A stretch of DNA of 64,000 nucleotides from Variovorax sp. YR216 (GCF_900107745.1 NZ_FNRO01000002.1:186001-250000); one strand, 5' to 3'; shown: positions 49,409 through 58,741, numbered from the stretch's first letter. A program made the numbers and translations. Notes: a model not told the origin generated them from the letters alone.

Positions 49409-50809
49409 ATGGCTCACGTGATCACCGGACCCGACACGCAAGTCAGGCTCAGCGACGACTACGTGCGGCTGGTCGCCCGCGACGCCTTCTTCTGGGCCTG
49501 GCCGATCGTGAACGTGTGCAGCCGGCGAAGCGCGTTCGCGCGCCTGCCGCACCAGATGCTGCTCGGCGGCGTGCTGCCGGTGGGGCCGGCGAACACCCTC
49601 ACGATGCTCACCGACTACGTCTCGCCCAGCCAGCGGGCAGTGGCCTGCCCCAACCAGGACGTGGTGTACGGGCATGCCATCGTCGCGCTCGATGTTTCGC
49701 CGGTGGTGGTGCAGGTGCCGGACTTCGGGAGCCGCTTCTGGGTCATCCAGGTGCTGGATTCCCGCACGGACAGCTTCGCAGAGCTCGGCAGCATGTACGG
49801 CACGGCGCCGGGCTTCTACCTGCTGGCGGGGCCGAACTGGGTGGGCGCGGTGCCGAAGGGCATCCAGAAGGTGTTCGTCTCGCAGACCAGTACCGGCGTG
49901 GTGATCCCGCGGGTCTTCCGCGAGGACACGCCGGAGGACCTGCAGGCGGTGCAGCCGGTCATCAACCAGATCGGCCTCTATCCGGTGGAGGCCTTCGACG
50001 GCCGGATGAAGTTCATGGATTGGCGGCAGGTGCCGGTGAGTCCTTCGGCGCAGGAAGCCGATGACAACGGCGGCGAAACGCGCTGGGTGCGGCCGGAGAA
50101 GTTCCTCGACATGCTCCCGATCGCGCTCGCCGACGCGCGGCCGCTGCCCGGCGAGGCCGCGCGCTATGCGCAGGTGCTCGCGGTCGCGGAAGCGGCGCGC
50201 AAGGACCAGCGGCTCAAGGCTGTGTTCGACGAGGCGGTGGCTGCGGCGGAGCGTGAGCTGATCGAGCCGCTTTTCCAGTTCAACAACTTCGGCCGGCCGC
50301 TGCCGCACCACTGGTCGACGATCGCGAACGGTGCGTGCTTCGGCACTGACTACTACATGCGCACCGCGGTCGCAAAGTCGAACATCTTCGTCAACAAGCA
50401 GAACGAGACGAAGTACTTCTACCAGGACCTCGATGCGGACGGGAACCGGCTCAACAGCGCGCACCGCTACACCGTGACGTTCGCACCGGGGCAGGCGCCG
50501 CCGGTGCGCGGCTTCTGGTCGCTGTCGCTCTACAACCGGCATCACTTCTTCGCGCCGAACGCGCTGTCGCGCTTTTCGGTCGGCACCAAGAGCCCGTCGC
50601 TGCGGTACGCCGCCGACGGCTCGCTGACGATCCTCGTGCAGGCCGGCCTGCCCGACGAGGCGCACGAGGGCAACTGGCTTCCCGCGCCGCCCGATGGGGC
50701 AAGCGACTTTTCGCTCTACATCCGCCTCTATTGGCCCGAGCAGCCAGTGCTCGAAGGCCGGTGGACGCCGCCGGCGGTGGTGAGGCTACCGGCATCGGCA
50801 TCGGCATAG
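49409..50809 (+). CDS. DUF1254/DUF1214 domain protein
   Basis: A 466-residue protein with an N-terminal DUF1254 domain ('DAFFWAWPIVNVCSRRSAFA', 'PNQDVVYGHAIVALDVSPVVVQVPDFGSRFWVIQVLDSRTDSFAELGSMYG') and a C-terminal DUF1214 domain ('RYTVTFAPGQAPPVRGFWSLSLYNRHHFFAPN', 'FSLYIRLYWPEQPVLEGRWTPPAV'). Members are predicted carbohydrate- or lipid-related proteins of unknown reaction. I choose the ATG at 49409 because AGGAGG lies eight bases before it; an ATG at 49403 is also possible. No signal peptide is evident. Confidence 0.9.
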   Translation: MAHVITGPDTQVRLSDDYVRLVARDAFFWAWPIVNVCSRRSAFARLPHQMLLGGVLPVGPANTLTMLTDYVSPSQRAVACPNQDVVYGHAIVALDVSPVVVQVPDFGSRFWVIQVLDSRTDSFAELGSMYGTAPGFYLLAGPNWVGAVPKGIQKVFVSQTSTGVVIPRVFREDTPEDLQAVQPVINQIGLYPVEAFDGRMKFMDWRQVPVSPSAQEADDNGGETRWVRPEKFLDMLPIALADARPLPGEAARYAQVLAVAEAARKDQRLKAVFDEAVAAAERELIEPLFQFNNFGRPLPHHWSTIANGACFGTDYYMRTAVAKSNIFVNKQNETKYFYQDLDADGNRLNSAHRYTVTFAPGQAPPVRGFWSLSLYNRHHFFAPNALSRFSVGTKSPSLRYAADGSLTILVQAGLPDEAHEGNWLPAPPDGASDFSLYIRLYWPEQPVLEGRWTPPAVVRLPASASA

Positions 50810-50937
50810 GCCAACCTTGCATGGAGATGTCATGTGGGCCATAGCGGCTATGGATGACCATGGAGGTCTGCGCCAAAGTACCGAGGCGCTGGCGGTGACG
50901 ATCACGCTCGATGCGCCGGGCGAAGGAGTGCTTTGAC

Positions 50938-52251
50938 GTGAGCAACGATGTCGCCCCGGCCCCCGAGCGCACCGTGCTGGAGCGGCGGCTGCTCCTGCGC
51001 TTCCTGCTGCGACTCGGGCATCTCCTGCTCGCGACTGGCGCCCCGGTCGGGATCGTCGAAACCACGCTGCGGAGGCTGGCTCGCGTCTACGGCATCGAGC
51101 ACTTCAACGCGCTCGCGCTGCCGACCGTGGTGTTCGTCAATTCGGCGGAGGAGGATTCGCTGCAGATCGAGTTCACGTCCGAGCAGGGGCTGGTGCTGAG
51201 CTTCGACCAGATCGAGGCGGTGTTCGAGCTCGCGCGCGACGCGGAAAACGAGGTGCTCGATCCGAACGAAGGACTCAAGCGCATCAACGCGATCCTCGCG
51301 ATGAAGGCGCGCTTCGGCCTCGTCGGTGGCATCGTCGGGCATGTGTTCGCGACCGTGGGCATCGCGCTGGTGCTGCGACCGTCTGCGGATGTGGTGGGTG
51401 CGGCTGCCTTTCTCGGGTTGGTGGTGGGGCTGCTCAAGGTGCTCGCGCGCGACCGCGGGATCATCACGACGCTGCTGCCGACGGTGGCCGCCTTCGTCGT
51501 GGCGCTGGTGTCGCTGCTGGCGGCCCAGCATGGCTTCGCGGCCAGCCCGATCTACGTGCTGGTCGCCTCGCTCGTGACCTTCCTGCCCGGCGGCACGTTG
51601 GCGACGGCGACGGTCGAGCTGGCGTATGGCGATGTGGTCTCGGGCGGAACGCGCTTCGTCTATGGGCTGCTGCAACTCGTGTTTCTCGTCCTGGGCATGC
51701 TGGCCGCGGCGTCGATCGTCGGCCTGCCGCCTGACAAGCTGCTCGTGCCGTCCCCCGATGGCGGCCTGCGTGCGTGGGCGCCGTGGCTGGGCGTGCTGCT
51801 CTTCGGCGTGGGCCATGTGCTGCACTACGCCGCGCGGCTGCGCACGCTACCCTGGTTGCTCGGACTGCTGTTCGTCGCCCAGATCGGGCAGCTCATCGGC
51901 AACGCGGCTTTCGGGGGCTACATGAGCGGCTTCTTCGCGGCGATGCTCATCACGCCGGCTTCGTACATCGTGCAGTACCGGCTCGGCGGACCTCCGTCGA
52001 TGGTAACTTTCACGCCCGCGATGTGGCTGCTGGTGCCGGGGTCTCTGGGGCTCATCGGGATGGCGGAACTCGTGGGCAACGACCGCCTCGCGGGCGTGGA
52101 GAACTTCATCGCGACACTGTTCACCATCGTCGCGATCGGGCTCGGATCGGTGATCGGCACGGCGGTCTACAACGCGCTGTTCGAGCCGGTGTTTCAGCGT
52201 GCGGGGAGCATGGCGGATGTGATGCTGCGGTATCTGCGGTGGAGGCGTTGA
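50938..52251 (+). CDS. Threonine/serine exporter family protein (ThrE-like)
   Basis: A 437-residue protein. The cytoplasmic N-terminal domain ('RFLLRLGHLLLATGAPVGIVETTLRRLARVYGIEHFNALALPTVVFV') is followed from about residue 118 by around ten transmembrane segments, including 'IYVLVASLVTFLPGGTLATATVELAYGDVVSGGTRFVYGLLQL' and 'GFFAAMLITPASYIVQYRLGG', the ThrE pattern. It exports threonine or serine, or a related solute. The start is uncertain: I use the GTG at 50938, with AAGGAG nine bases upstream, rather than the ATG at 50911, which has none. Converges with the Gly-rich protein gene. Confidence 0.9.
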   Translation: MSNDVAPAPERTVLERRLLLRFLLRLGHLLLATGAPVGIVETTLRRLARVYGIEHFNALALPTVVFVNSAEEDSLQIEFTSEQGLVLSFDQIEAVFELARDAENEVLDPNEGLKRINAILAMKARFGLVGGIVGHVFATVGIALVLRPSADVVGAAAFLGLVVGLLKVLARDRGIITTLLPTVAAFVVALVSLLAAQHGFAASPIYVLVASLVTFLPGGTLATATVELAYGDVVSGGTRFVYGLLQLVFLVLGMLAAASIVGLPPDKLLVPSPDGGLRAWAPWLGVLLFGVGHVLHYAARLRTLPWLLGLLFVAQIGQLIGNAAFGGYMSGFFAAMLITPASYIVQYRLGGPPSMVTFTPAMWLLVPGSLGLIGMAELVGNDRLAGVENFIATLFTIVAIGLGSVIGTAVYNALFEPVFQRAGSMADVMLRYLRWRR

Positions 52252-52281
52252 GTCGCGCCTTGGTGCCTTAGGCCCGGAGGC

Positions 52282-53778
52282 TTAGCGTCCGCCTGGTCCG
52301 CCGCCACCGGGACCACCGCCGCCACCGGGGCCACCGCCGCCACCGCCGGGGCCACCACCGCCTCCGCCGGGGCCGCCACCGCCACCGCCACCGCCACCGG
52401 GGCCGCCACCGCCGCCGGGGCCGCCACCGCCGCCGGGGCCGCCGCCGGGGCCGCCACCGCCTCCGCCGGGGCCACCGCCTCCGCCGGGGCCACCGCCGCC
52501 TCCGCCGGGGCCACCGCCGCCTCCGGGGCCACCACCGCCGCCGCCGGGACCGCCCCCTCCACCGGCACCGCCGCCGCCTGCGCCGGCACCGCCGCCGCCT
52601 GCGCCAGCACCGCCGCCGCCTGCGCCAGCACCACCGGCGCCAGCACCACCGGCACCAGCACCACCGGCACCAGCACCACCGGCACCAGCACCACCGGCAC
52701 CAGCACCAGCACCACCGGCACCACCGGCACCACCGGCACCACCGGCACCAGCACCACCGGCACCACCGGCACCAGCACCTGCCCCAGAGCCACCGGCAGC
52801 ACCCATTGCGGGATCTGCGCCGGCTTGCGCCGTGACCGTGCGACGCAGCGGATTCCCGCTCGTGGGCGTCGATCCGGACGAGGCCGCGGCCGGCGGGGAT
52901 TCAATGCGGACGACCGTCTGGGGTCGGGTCGTCATCGCCGGCGGCACTGCCGGGATGACGGGAGAAGGCGCGACCGCCGTTCGCAAGGGCGGGCTCGTGG
53001 GCTGTCGCATCGTGCGCGAGGGCACCGCCCTTCGCTCGGCGGTCGGTGCGGCCTTTGCCACCTTGGCTGGCTTCGCGACATTCTCCGGCTTCGAAGGTGC
53101 CGGCGCGATCGTGTCTGCCGTCGTGGGCGATGCGTCCATCCCAGGCGGCTGCAGTCGCAGCGCGTCGATGACCTCGTCGGCCCGGCCTTCGGGAACCGCT
53201 GCAACCTGCGGGTTCGCCGGCAGTGACGGGGTTGCGGTGGGTTCGCTCACAGCACTGGGGGCCTTCGGCGCCTCGGCTGCCGGGGTTTCGGCTGTCCGGA
53301 GGGGTTGCTGCGGTTCGGCGGCAGGCTGCGGGGCGGGCTCGGCGGTTGGCCGCGCCACGGGCGCCGGGGGCGAAGGCGGTTGGAGCGCAGTGCTGCGCAT
53401 CAGTTCGACCGTACGGTCCAGCGGATCGAGAGAGAGCAAGCTGGTGCCTGCGATGGCCATCACCGCGATCGCAAGCGGCAGCACCATCCAGCGCGCCGCC
53501 TGGGCGGTTCGGGGCTGTCGATGGCCTTCGGACGTCGCCACGGTCGGGAGATTGCGCGGAGGACTCATCGTGGCCAGCGGCCAGGCCGTGGCCGCGGCGA
53601 TGACAGCTTGCTGCATCGCGATCGTCGGCGGCCTCGTGATCGTGGAAAACGGTGCGTCCTGTGAGTCGTCGAATGCGTTGGCGGGCGTCTGCACGCCGGA
53701 GAACTTGCCAGCGCAGCCGCGGCAGTACTTCGCGCGATCCCGGTTCGCCGTGTGACACGAACTGCAGTACTTGGTCAT
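52282..53778 (-). CDS. Zinc-ribbon membrane protein with long Gly/Ala/Pro repeat tail
   Basis: A 498-residue protein of unusual build. Residues 4-22 form a zinc ribbon (four cysteines: CSSC and CRGC). About residues 95-115 ('RWMVLPLAIAVMAIAGTSLL') are a single transmembrane segment. Residues 120-325 are Pro/Ala-rich and disordered. From about residue 327 to the end only Gly, Ala and Pro (plus one Ser and a final Arg) occur: first GAGGA-type units, then GGGGGP-type units. I know of no function. It resembles proline- and glycine-rich envelope or linker proteins. The reading frame is continuous, with the zinc ribbon at a plausible ATG, so I believe it is expressed. Confidence 0.8.
   Translation of the reverse strand: MTKYCSSCHTANRDRAKYCRGCAGKFSGVQTPANAFDDSQDAPFSTITRPPTIAMQQAVIAAATAWPLATMSPPRNLPTVATSEGHRQPRTAQAARWMVLPLAIAVMAIAGTSLLSLDPLDRTVELMRSTALQPPSPPAPVARPTAEPAPQPAAEPQQPLRTAETPAAEAPKAPSAVSEPTATPSLPANPQVAAVPEGRADEVIDALRLQPPGMDASPTTADTIAPAPSKPENVAKPAKVAKAAPTAERRAVPSRTMRQPTSPPLRTAVAPSPVIPAVPPAMTTRPQTVVRIESPPAAASSGSTPTSGNPLRRTVTAQAGADPAMGAAGGSGAGAGAGGAGGAGAGGAGGAGGAGGAGAGAGGAGAGGAGAGGAGAGGAGAGGAGAGGGGAGAGGGGAGAGGGGAGGGGGPGGGGGGPGGGGGPGGGGGGPGGGGGPGGGGGGPGGGPGGGGGPGGGGGPGGGGGGGGGPGGGGGGPGGGGGGPGGGGGPGGGGPGGR
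52285..52803. repeat. GC-rich coding minisatellite
   Basis: About 520 bases of short tandem units inside the zinc-ribbon gene. The promoter-proximal part is built of ACCGGCACCAGC-like units (GAG/GAGA peptides), the distal part of CCGCCGGGGCCACCG-like units (GGGGGP peptides). Unit length varies in multiples of three, so the frame is kept. Such arrays are prone to slippage and assembly collapse. Confidence 0.9.
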
Positions 53779-53935
53779 GGCGTGCCCTGTGCGGCGTTGC
53801 GCTTTGATAGAAGCGAATTACTTTTTTACGCCGTTCTCCATCTGCGACCGAAGTCGTCTTGTCAGACAGGAACTGATCTGTCTGTACGAGCAAGAGAAAG
53901 GGTGACCGGGCTGGCGGCGGGACGGGCACGGCCGC

Positions 53936-53970
53936 AAAAGAAAACGCCCCAGGCCGTGTGGCCTGAGGCG
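53936..53970 (-). terminator. Intrinsic terminator of tRNA-Ala
   Basis: On the minus strand an 11-base stem with one mismatch (53960-53970 with 53945-53955, loop GTGT on the plus strand) is followed by a T-rich stretch (the A-rich stretch at 53936-53944 on the plus strand). It lies 21 bases downstream of the tRNA-Ala gene. Confidence 0.85.
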
Positions 53971-53991
53971 TCGATTCGAAGACTGGAAAGT

Positions 53992-54067
<76 letters not shown>

Positions 54068-54163
54068 AACGCATCGCGAATTCTAACCAGATCCCATGCC
54101 CCTTGCGGCTGGAGGCATGCCAAGATGCGCGCCGCGTCACAACGAACAAGGAGACAGAGAACC

Positions 54164-55027
54164 ATGCCCTCGTACGATCCCGCCTGGCTGGACCGCATGT
54201 ACAACAACCGCGTGCTCGTGCCGGAGCATCCGGCGTATTTCCAGCGATGGGCGGCCCAATCGGCTGTGGCGCGCGACGCGCTGGGCGCGCACATCGACCT
54301 GCGCTACGGCGAGGGGCCGGATGAGACGCTCGACGTGTTCCCCGCTGCGGCGCCGAATGCGCCGGTGCTGGTCTTCATCCACGGCGGCTATTGGCGGGCG
54401 CTGGACAAGAGCGAGCATTCATTCGTCGCCCGGGCTTTTCACGAGCGCGGCGTCTGCGTGGTGATGCCCAATTACGCGCTGTGTCCCGGCACGCCCGAGC
54501 GGCCGGTCGGCATCGCCGACATCGCCCTGCAGATGGCCCGCGCACTTGAATGGACCTGGCGCCACATCGCGGCGTACGGCGGCGACCCGTCGCGGATCAC
54601 GGTAGCCGGGCACTCGGCCGGTGGCCATCTCGCGGCAATGCTGCTGGGCTGCGATTGGAAGGCCCTCGCGCCCGACCTGCCGGCCGACCTCGTGCGCAAC
54701 GCGCTGTCGATTTCGGGAATCCACGATCTGCGGCCGATCCAGCACACGCCGTTCCTGGCGCCCGTGCTGAACCTGACGGATGCGGATTCACTGCGGCTCA
54801 GTCCTGCGCTTTGGCCGGCGCCCGCGCGCGGCACGCTCTATACGGTGGCTGGTGGCGACGAGAGCGCCGAATTCCTGCGCCAGAACGAGCTCATCCGCGA
54901 GGCATGGGGCGCTGGCGTGGTCCCGGTCTGCGAGGCGCTGCCGGGGCACCATCATTTCAGCGTGCTGGAGACGCTGGCCGATCCGACGCAGCGGCTGCAC
55001 GCGCTGGCCATGGATCTACTGGAATGA
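54164..55027 (+). CDS. Alpha/beta hydrolase, kynurenine formamidase-like
   Basis: A 287-residue alpha/beta hydrolase. It has the HGG oxyanion motif 'VLVFIHGGYWRALDKSEHSFVARAF', the nucleophile elbow 'ITVAGHSAGGHLAAMLLG', 'SISGIHDLRPI', and a C-terminal histidine in 'ALPGHHHFSVLETLAD'. The N-terminus 'DRMYNNRVLVPEHPAYFQRW' and the HGGYW motif are typical of arylformamidase-like enzymes (animal-type kynurenine formamidase relatives), which hydrolyse N-formylkynurenine; other esters are possible. No tryptophan-degradation neighbours are present. The ATG at 54164 has AAGGAG upstream. Repeat B starts seven bases after its stop. Confidence 0.9.
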   Translation: MPSYDPAWLDRMYNNRVLVPEHPAYFQRWAAQSAVARDALGAHIDLRYGEGPDETLDVFPAAAPNAPVLVFIHGGYWRALDKSEHSFVARAFHERGVCVVMPNYALCPGTPERPVGIADIALQMARALEWTWRHIAAYGGDPSRITVAGHSAGGHLAAMLLGCDWKALAPDLPADLVRNALSISGIHDLRPIQHTPFLAPVLNLTDADSLRLSPALWPAPARGTLYTVAGGDESAEFLRQNELIREAWGAGVVPVCEALPGHHHFSVLETLADPTQRLHALAMDLLE

Positions 55028-55033
55028 AGCCCA

Positions 55034-55120
55034 CCCCCAGCCTCGCCCACTTCGTGTGGCTCTGCACCCCCTCAAGGGGACGCACCCGGCGGCCCGGCCA
55101 AGCCGGTTCCGCGGGTGCCC
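55034..55120. repeat. GC-rich double-hairpin repeat, copy B (reverse orientation)
   Basis: The reverse complement of the element at 27793. It starts six bases after the hydrolase stop. Its outer stem is GCACCCG (55082-55088) with CGGGTGC (55112-55118), where copies A and C have AACACCG with CGGTGTT: both arms changed together, so pairing is conserved. The CCCC/GGGG hairpin is also kept with a different loop. Confidence 0.85.
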
Positions 55121-55138
55121 TGGCTTGGGCTGCGGGCG

Positions 55139-56116
55139 CTACATCAGCAGGTGTTCGCCCGCGTTGTCGCCGCCGAGGGTGACATAGTTGACCTTGCGGA
55201 TGTCCAGGAGCTTGCGGCCGCCCGCGTAGCTGATGGAGCTCTGGATGTCCTGTTCCATCTCGATCAGCGTGTCGGCCAGCTTGCCCTTGATCGGCTCCAG
55301 GATGCGCTTGCCTTCGACGTGGCGGTATTCGCCCTTGTTGAAGTCGCTGGCCGAGCCGTAGTACTCCTTGAAGAGTTCGCCGTCGACTTCGACCGTCTTG
55401 CCGGGCGATTCCTCGTGGCCCGCGAAGAGCGAGCCGATCATCACCATCGAGGCGCCGAAGCGGATGCTCTTGGCGATGTCGCCGTGGTCGCGGATGCCGC
55501 CGTCGGCAATGATCGGCTTGGTCGCGACGCGCGCGCACCACTTGAGCGCCGAGAGCTGCCAGCCGCCGGTGCCGAAGCCGGTCTTGAGCTTGGTGATGCA
55601 CACCTTGCCCGGGCCGATGCCGACCTTGGTCGCGTCGGCGCCCCAGTTCTCGAGATCGATCACCGCTTCGGGCGTCCCCACGTTGCCGGCGATCACGAAA
55701 GCCTTCGGCAGCTTCTTCTTGAGGTAGCCGATCATGTTCTTCACGCTGTCGGCGTGGCCGTGCGCGATGTCGATGGTCACGTAGTCGGGCGTCATGCCGG
55801 CGGCGGCGAGCTTGTCGACGGTGTCGTAGTCCGGCTTCTTCACGCCCAGCGAGATCGATGCGAACACGCCCTTCGCGTGCATGTCCTTGACGAACTGGAA
55901 GTTGTCCAGGTCGAAGCGGTGCATCACGTAGAAGTAGCCGTTCTGCGCCAGCCAGACGCAGATGGATTCGTCCACCACCGTCTTCATGTTGGCGGGCACC
56001 GTCGGGATGCGGAAGCTGCGGCCGCCGAGCGTGACGCTGGCGTCGCACTCCGCGCGGCTTTCCACCACGCATTTGCGCGGCAGCAAGAGGATGTTCTCGT
56101 AGTCGAAGATCTGCAT
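55139..56116 (-). CDS. guaC: GMP reductase
   Basis: A 325-residue GMP reductase of the IMPDH/GMPR barrel family, which converts GMP to IMP with NADPH in purine salvage. It has '[29 protein letters not shown]', '[22 protein letters not shown]', '[17 protein letters not shown]' and the catalytic loop '[18 protein letters not shown]' with Cys173; the flavodomain-like CBS pair of IMPDH is absent. The start is the ATG at 56116, where family similarity begins. A stable hairpin with a T-run lies 125-157 bases upstream in its leader (56241-56273). Confidence 0.96.
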   Translation of the reverse strand: MQIFDYENILLLPRKCVVESRAECDASVTLGGRSFRIPTVPANMKTVVDESICVWLAQNGYFYVMHRFDLDNFQFVKDMHAKGVFASISLGVKKPDYDTVDKLAAAGMTPDYVTIDIAHGHADSVKNMIGYLKKKLPKAFVIAGNVGTPEAVIDLENWGADATKVGIGPGKVCITKLKTGFGTGGWQLSALKWCARVATKPIIADGGIRDHGDIAKSIRFGASMVMIGSLFAGHEESPGKTVEVDGELFKEYYGSASDFNKGEYRHVEGKRILEPIKGKLADTLIEMEQDIQSSISYAGGRKLLDIRKVNYVTLGGDNAGEHLLM

Positions 56117-56240
56117 GAGTTCCAAGCTCCTTAGAAAGGTCGCCGCCGAAGGATTTCGGGCAGCGATGGGGCGCTTGGCTTGGAGACCGGATTTGCGGGT
56201 GCGGCGTGGTGGCGTCACCGGGCCCTGCTTGCGCAGGCAC

Positions 56241-56273
56241 AAAAAACCGGACCTCAAGAAACTTGGGCCCGGT
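56241..56273 (-). terminator. Terminator-like hairpin in the guaC leader
   Basis: Read on the minus strand, ACCGGGCC (56266-56273) pairs with GGTCCGGT (56246-56253), an inner CAAG/CTTG extends the stem around a three-base loop, and a T-run follows (A-run 56241-56246 on the plus strand). No minus-strand gene ends upstream, since uvrD starts on the other strand at 56357. It is thus either a stray terminator or an attenuator ahead of guaC. Confidence 0.65.
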
Positions 56274-56344
56274 GACTGATTCTACCCGCCGCGCTGCATT
56301 CGCGTGTTCTGGAACTTCGTATAACCGGCATACGCCGCGCTTTC

Positions 56345-56350
56345 TACAAT
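56345..56350 (+). promoter_or_regulatory. Possible -10 box for uvrD
   Basis: TACAAT, one base off the sigma-70 consensus, ends six bases before the uvrD ATG (56357). Transcription from it would begin at or next to the start codon and give a leaderless mRNA. No convincing -35 box is seen at 17 bases, so this is tentative. Confidence 0.4.
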
Positions 56351-56356
56351 CGATGG

Positions 56357-58741
56357 ATGTTCACCGACCTCGCGGCTCCCGCAGATTCGCCGCTGCTTGA
56401 AAACCTCAATCCGGAGCAGCGCGCGGCCGTCACGCTGCCTGCCGGAAACGCACTGATCCTCGCCGGCGCCGGCTCGGGCAAGACGCGCGTGCTCACCACC
56501 CGCATCGCCTGGCTGCTGCAGACCGGGCAGGTGTCGCCGGGCGGCATCCTGGCCGTCACCTTCACCAACAAGGCCGCCAAGGAAATGATGACGCGCCTCG
56601 GCGCGATGCTGCCGGTCAACGTGCGCGGCATGTGGATCGGCACCTTTCATGGCCTGTGCAACCGCTTCCTGCGCGCGCACTGGAAGCTCGCCGGATTGCC
56701 TTCGACCTTCCAGATTCTCGACACGCAGGACCAGCTCTCGGCCATCAAGCGGCTGATGAAGCAGTTCAACGTCGATGACGAGCGCTTTCCGGCCAAGCAG
56801 ACGCAATGGTTCATCGCCGGCGCCAAGGAGGACGGCCTGCGCCCGCGCGACGTCGAGGCGCGCAGCGACGATGACCGCAAGAAGGTCGAGCTCTACCAGC
56901 TCTACGAGGAGCAGTGCCAGCGCGAAGGCGTGGTCGACTTCGGCGAGCTGATGCTGCGCAGCTACGAGCTTCTGCGCGACAACGATCCGGTGCGCGAGCA
57001 TTACCAGCGGCGCTTTCGCCACATCCTGATCGACGAGTTCCAGGACACCAACCGCCTGCAGTACGCGTGGATCAAGATGCTGGCCGGCAACACCACCGAC
57101 GGCCGCTTCGTGCCGGGCGACAACAGCGTGGTCGCGGTCGGCGACGACGACCAGAGCATCTACGCCTTCCGCGGCGCGCGGGTCGGCAACATGGCCGACT
57201 TCGTGCGCGAGTTCGAGGTGTCGCACCAGATCAAGCTGGAGCAGAACTACCGCAGCTACAGCAACATCCTCGATTCGGCCAACGAGCTGATCAGCCACAA
57301 CAAGAAGCGCCTGGGCAAGAACCTGCGCACCGACCAGGGCCCCGGCGAGCCGGTGCGCGTCTACGAATCGACCAGCGATTTCGCCGAAGCGCAATGGGTG
57401 GTCGAGGAAATGCGCCAGCTGGTGCGCGACGGCACGGAGCGCAAGGAGATGGCGATCCTCTACCGCAGCAATGCGCAGAGCCGGGTGCTCGAAACCGCGC
57501 TCTTCAACGCCGCGGTGCCGTATCGGGTCTACGGCGGATTGCGCTTCTTCGAGCGTGCCGAAATCAAGCACGCGCTGGCTTACCTGCGCATCCTGGAGAA
57601 CAAGGATGACGACACCAGCTTCCTGCGCATCGTGAATTTCCCGCCGCGCGGCATCGGCGCGCGCAGCATCGAGGCGCTGCAGGACGCGGCGCGCGCGGCC
57701 GGCCGTTCGCTGCACGACGCGGTCAGCGCGGTGGGCGGCAAGGCGGGGGGCAACCTCTCGGCCTTCGTGGCGAAGATCGACGTGCTGCGCGAACAGACGC
57801 AGGGCATGTCGCTGCGCGAGATCATCGAGCTGGTGCTCGACCACAGCGGGCTCATCGAGCACTACAAGGCCGATCGCGAAGGCGCGGACCGCATCGAGAA
57901 CCTGGAGGAACTGGTCAACGCGGCGGAGAGCTTCGTCACGCAGGAAGGCTTCGGCCGCGATGCGGTCGCCTTGCCGGTGGACGAACTTCGCCAGTCACCC
58001 GCGAGCCAGGGGCTGGATCCGAACCAGCCGGTGCAGGACGAGCCGCTCGCGCCGGACGCCGAGACCGGCGAAACGCTGAGTCCGCTCGCGGCCTTCCTGA
58101 CGCATGCCGCGCTCGAATCGGGTGACAACCAGGCGCAGGCCGGCCAGGACGCGGTGCAGCTGATGACCGTGCACGCCGCCAAGGGTCTCGAATTCGACTG
58201 CGTGTTCATCACCGGCCTCGAAGAGGGCCTGTTCCCGCACGAGAACTCGATGAGCGACTACGAGAGTCTCGAGGAAGAGCGTCGCCTGATGTACGTCGCG
58301 ATCACCCGCGCCCGCAAGCGCCTGTACCTGAGCCATTCGCAGACGCGCCTGCTGCATGGCCAGACCCGCTACAACATCAAGAGCCGCTTCTTCGACGAAC
58401 TCCCGGAAAGCGCGCTCAAGTGGCTGAGCCCGAAGAACCAGGGGGGCTTCGCTCCGTCGGCCTTCGGCTACGGCGGCGGCTATGCGACCTCGCGAGGAGG
58501 CGGTGGCGGCTACGGAGGAAGCTATGGCAAGGAAACCTTCGCCAGCCCGCCCGTCCCGCCGCAGAAGGCCGCACCTTCGCACGGCCTGCGCTCGGGCATG
58601 CAGGTGTTCCACAACAAGTTCGGGGAAGGCACGGTGACCGCGTTGGAAGGCAGCGGCGACGACGCTCGCGCCCAAGTCAACTTCCCCCGCCACGGCGTCA
58701 AGTGGCTGGCCCTCTCAGTCGCCAAACTCACCCCCGTATGA
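56357..58741 (+). CDS. uvrD: ATP-dependent DNA helicase UvrD/PcrA type
   Basis: A 794-residue superfamily 1A 3'-5' helicase for nucleotide excision and mismatch repair. Walker A 'AGAGSGKT' is at residues 36-43; motif II 'IDEFQDTN'; motif III 'VGDDDQSIYAFRGARVGNM'; motif V 'LMTVHAAKGLEFDCVFITGLEEGLFP'; motif VI 'EERRLMYVAITRARKRLYL'. A Gly/Tyr-rich linker ('GYGGGYATSRGGGGGYGGSYG') leads to a C-terminal Tudor-like domain ('GMQVFHNKFGEGTVTALEGSG') that in PcrA/UvrD binds RNA polymerase. No ribosome-binding site is evident before the ATG. Confidence 0.97.
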   Translation: MFTDLAAPADSPLLENLNPEQRAAVTLPAGNALILAGAGSGKTRVLTTRIAWLLQTGQVSPGGILAVTFTNKAAKEMMTRLGAMLPVNVRGMWIGTFHGLCNRFLRAHWKLAGLPSTFQILDTQDQLSAIKRLMKQFNVDDERFPAKQTQWFIAGAKEDGLRPRDVEARSDDDRKKVELYQLYEEQCQREGVVDFGELMLRSYELLRDNDPVREHYQRRFRHILIDEFQDTNRLQYAWIKMLAGNTTDGRFVPGDNSVVAVGDDDQSIYAFRGARVGNMADFVREFEVSHQIKLEQNYRSYSNILDSANELISHNKKRLGKNLRTDQGPGEPVRVYESTSDFAEAQWVVEEMRQLVRDGTERKEMAILYRSNAQSRVLETALFNAAVPYRVYGGLRFFERAEIKHALAYLRILENKDDDTSFLRIVNFPPRGIGARSIEALQDAARAAGRSLHDAVSAVGGKAGGNLSAFVAKIDVLREQTQGMSLREIIELVLDHSGLIEHYKADREGADRIENLEELVNAAESFVTQEGFGRDAVALPVDELRQSPASQGLDPNQPVQDEPLAPDAETGETLSPLAAFLTHAALESGDNQAQAGQDAVQLMTVHAAKGLEFDCVFITGLEEGLFPHENSMSDYESLEEERRLMYVAITRARKRLYLSHSQTRLLHGQTRYNIKSRFFDELPESALKWLSPKNQGGFAPSAFGYGGGYATSRGGGGGYGGSYGKETFASPPVPPQKAAPSHGLRSGMQVFHNKFGEGTVTALEGSGDDARAQVNFPRHGVKWLALSVAKLTPV

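Noticed and set aside
52285..52803. Possible CRISPR-like array
   Set aside because: Units are 12-18 bases with no spacers, fit a coding Gly/Ala/Pro tail and no cas genes are present.
52194..52904. Open frame with VVPVVLVPVV repeats on the same strand as the Gly-rich gene
   Set aside because: It is another frame of the same GC minisatellite; it lacks the zinc ribbon and membrane segment that mark the real reading frame.
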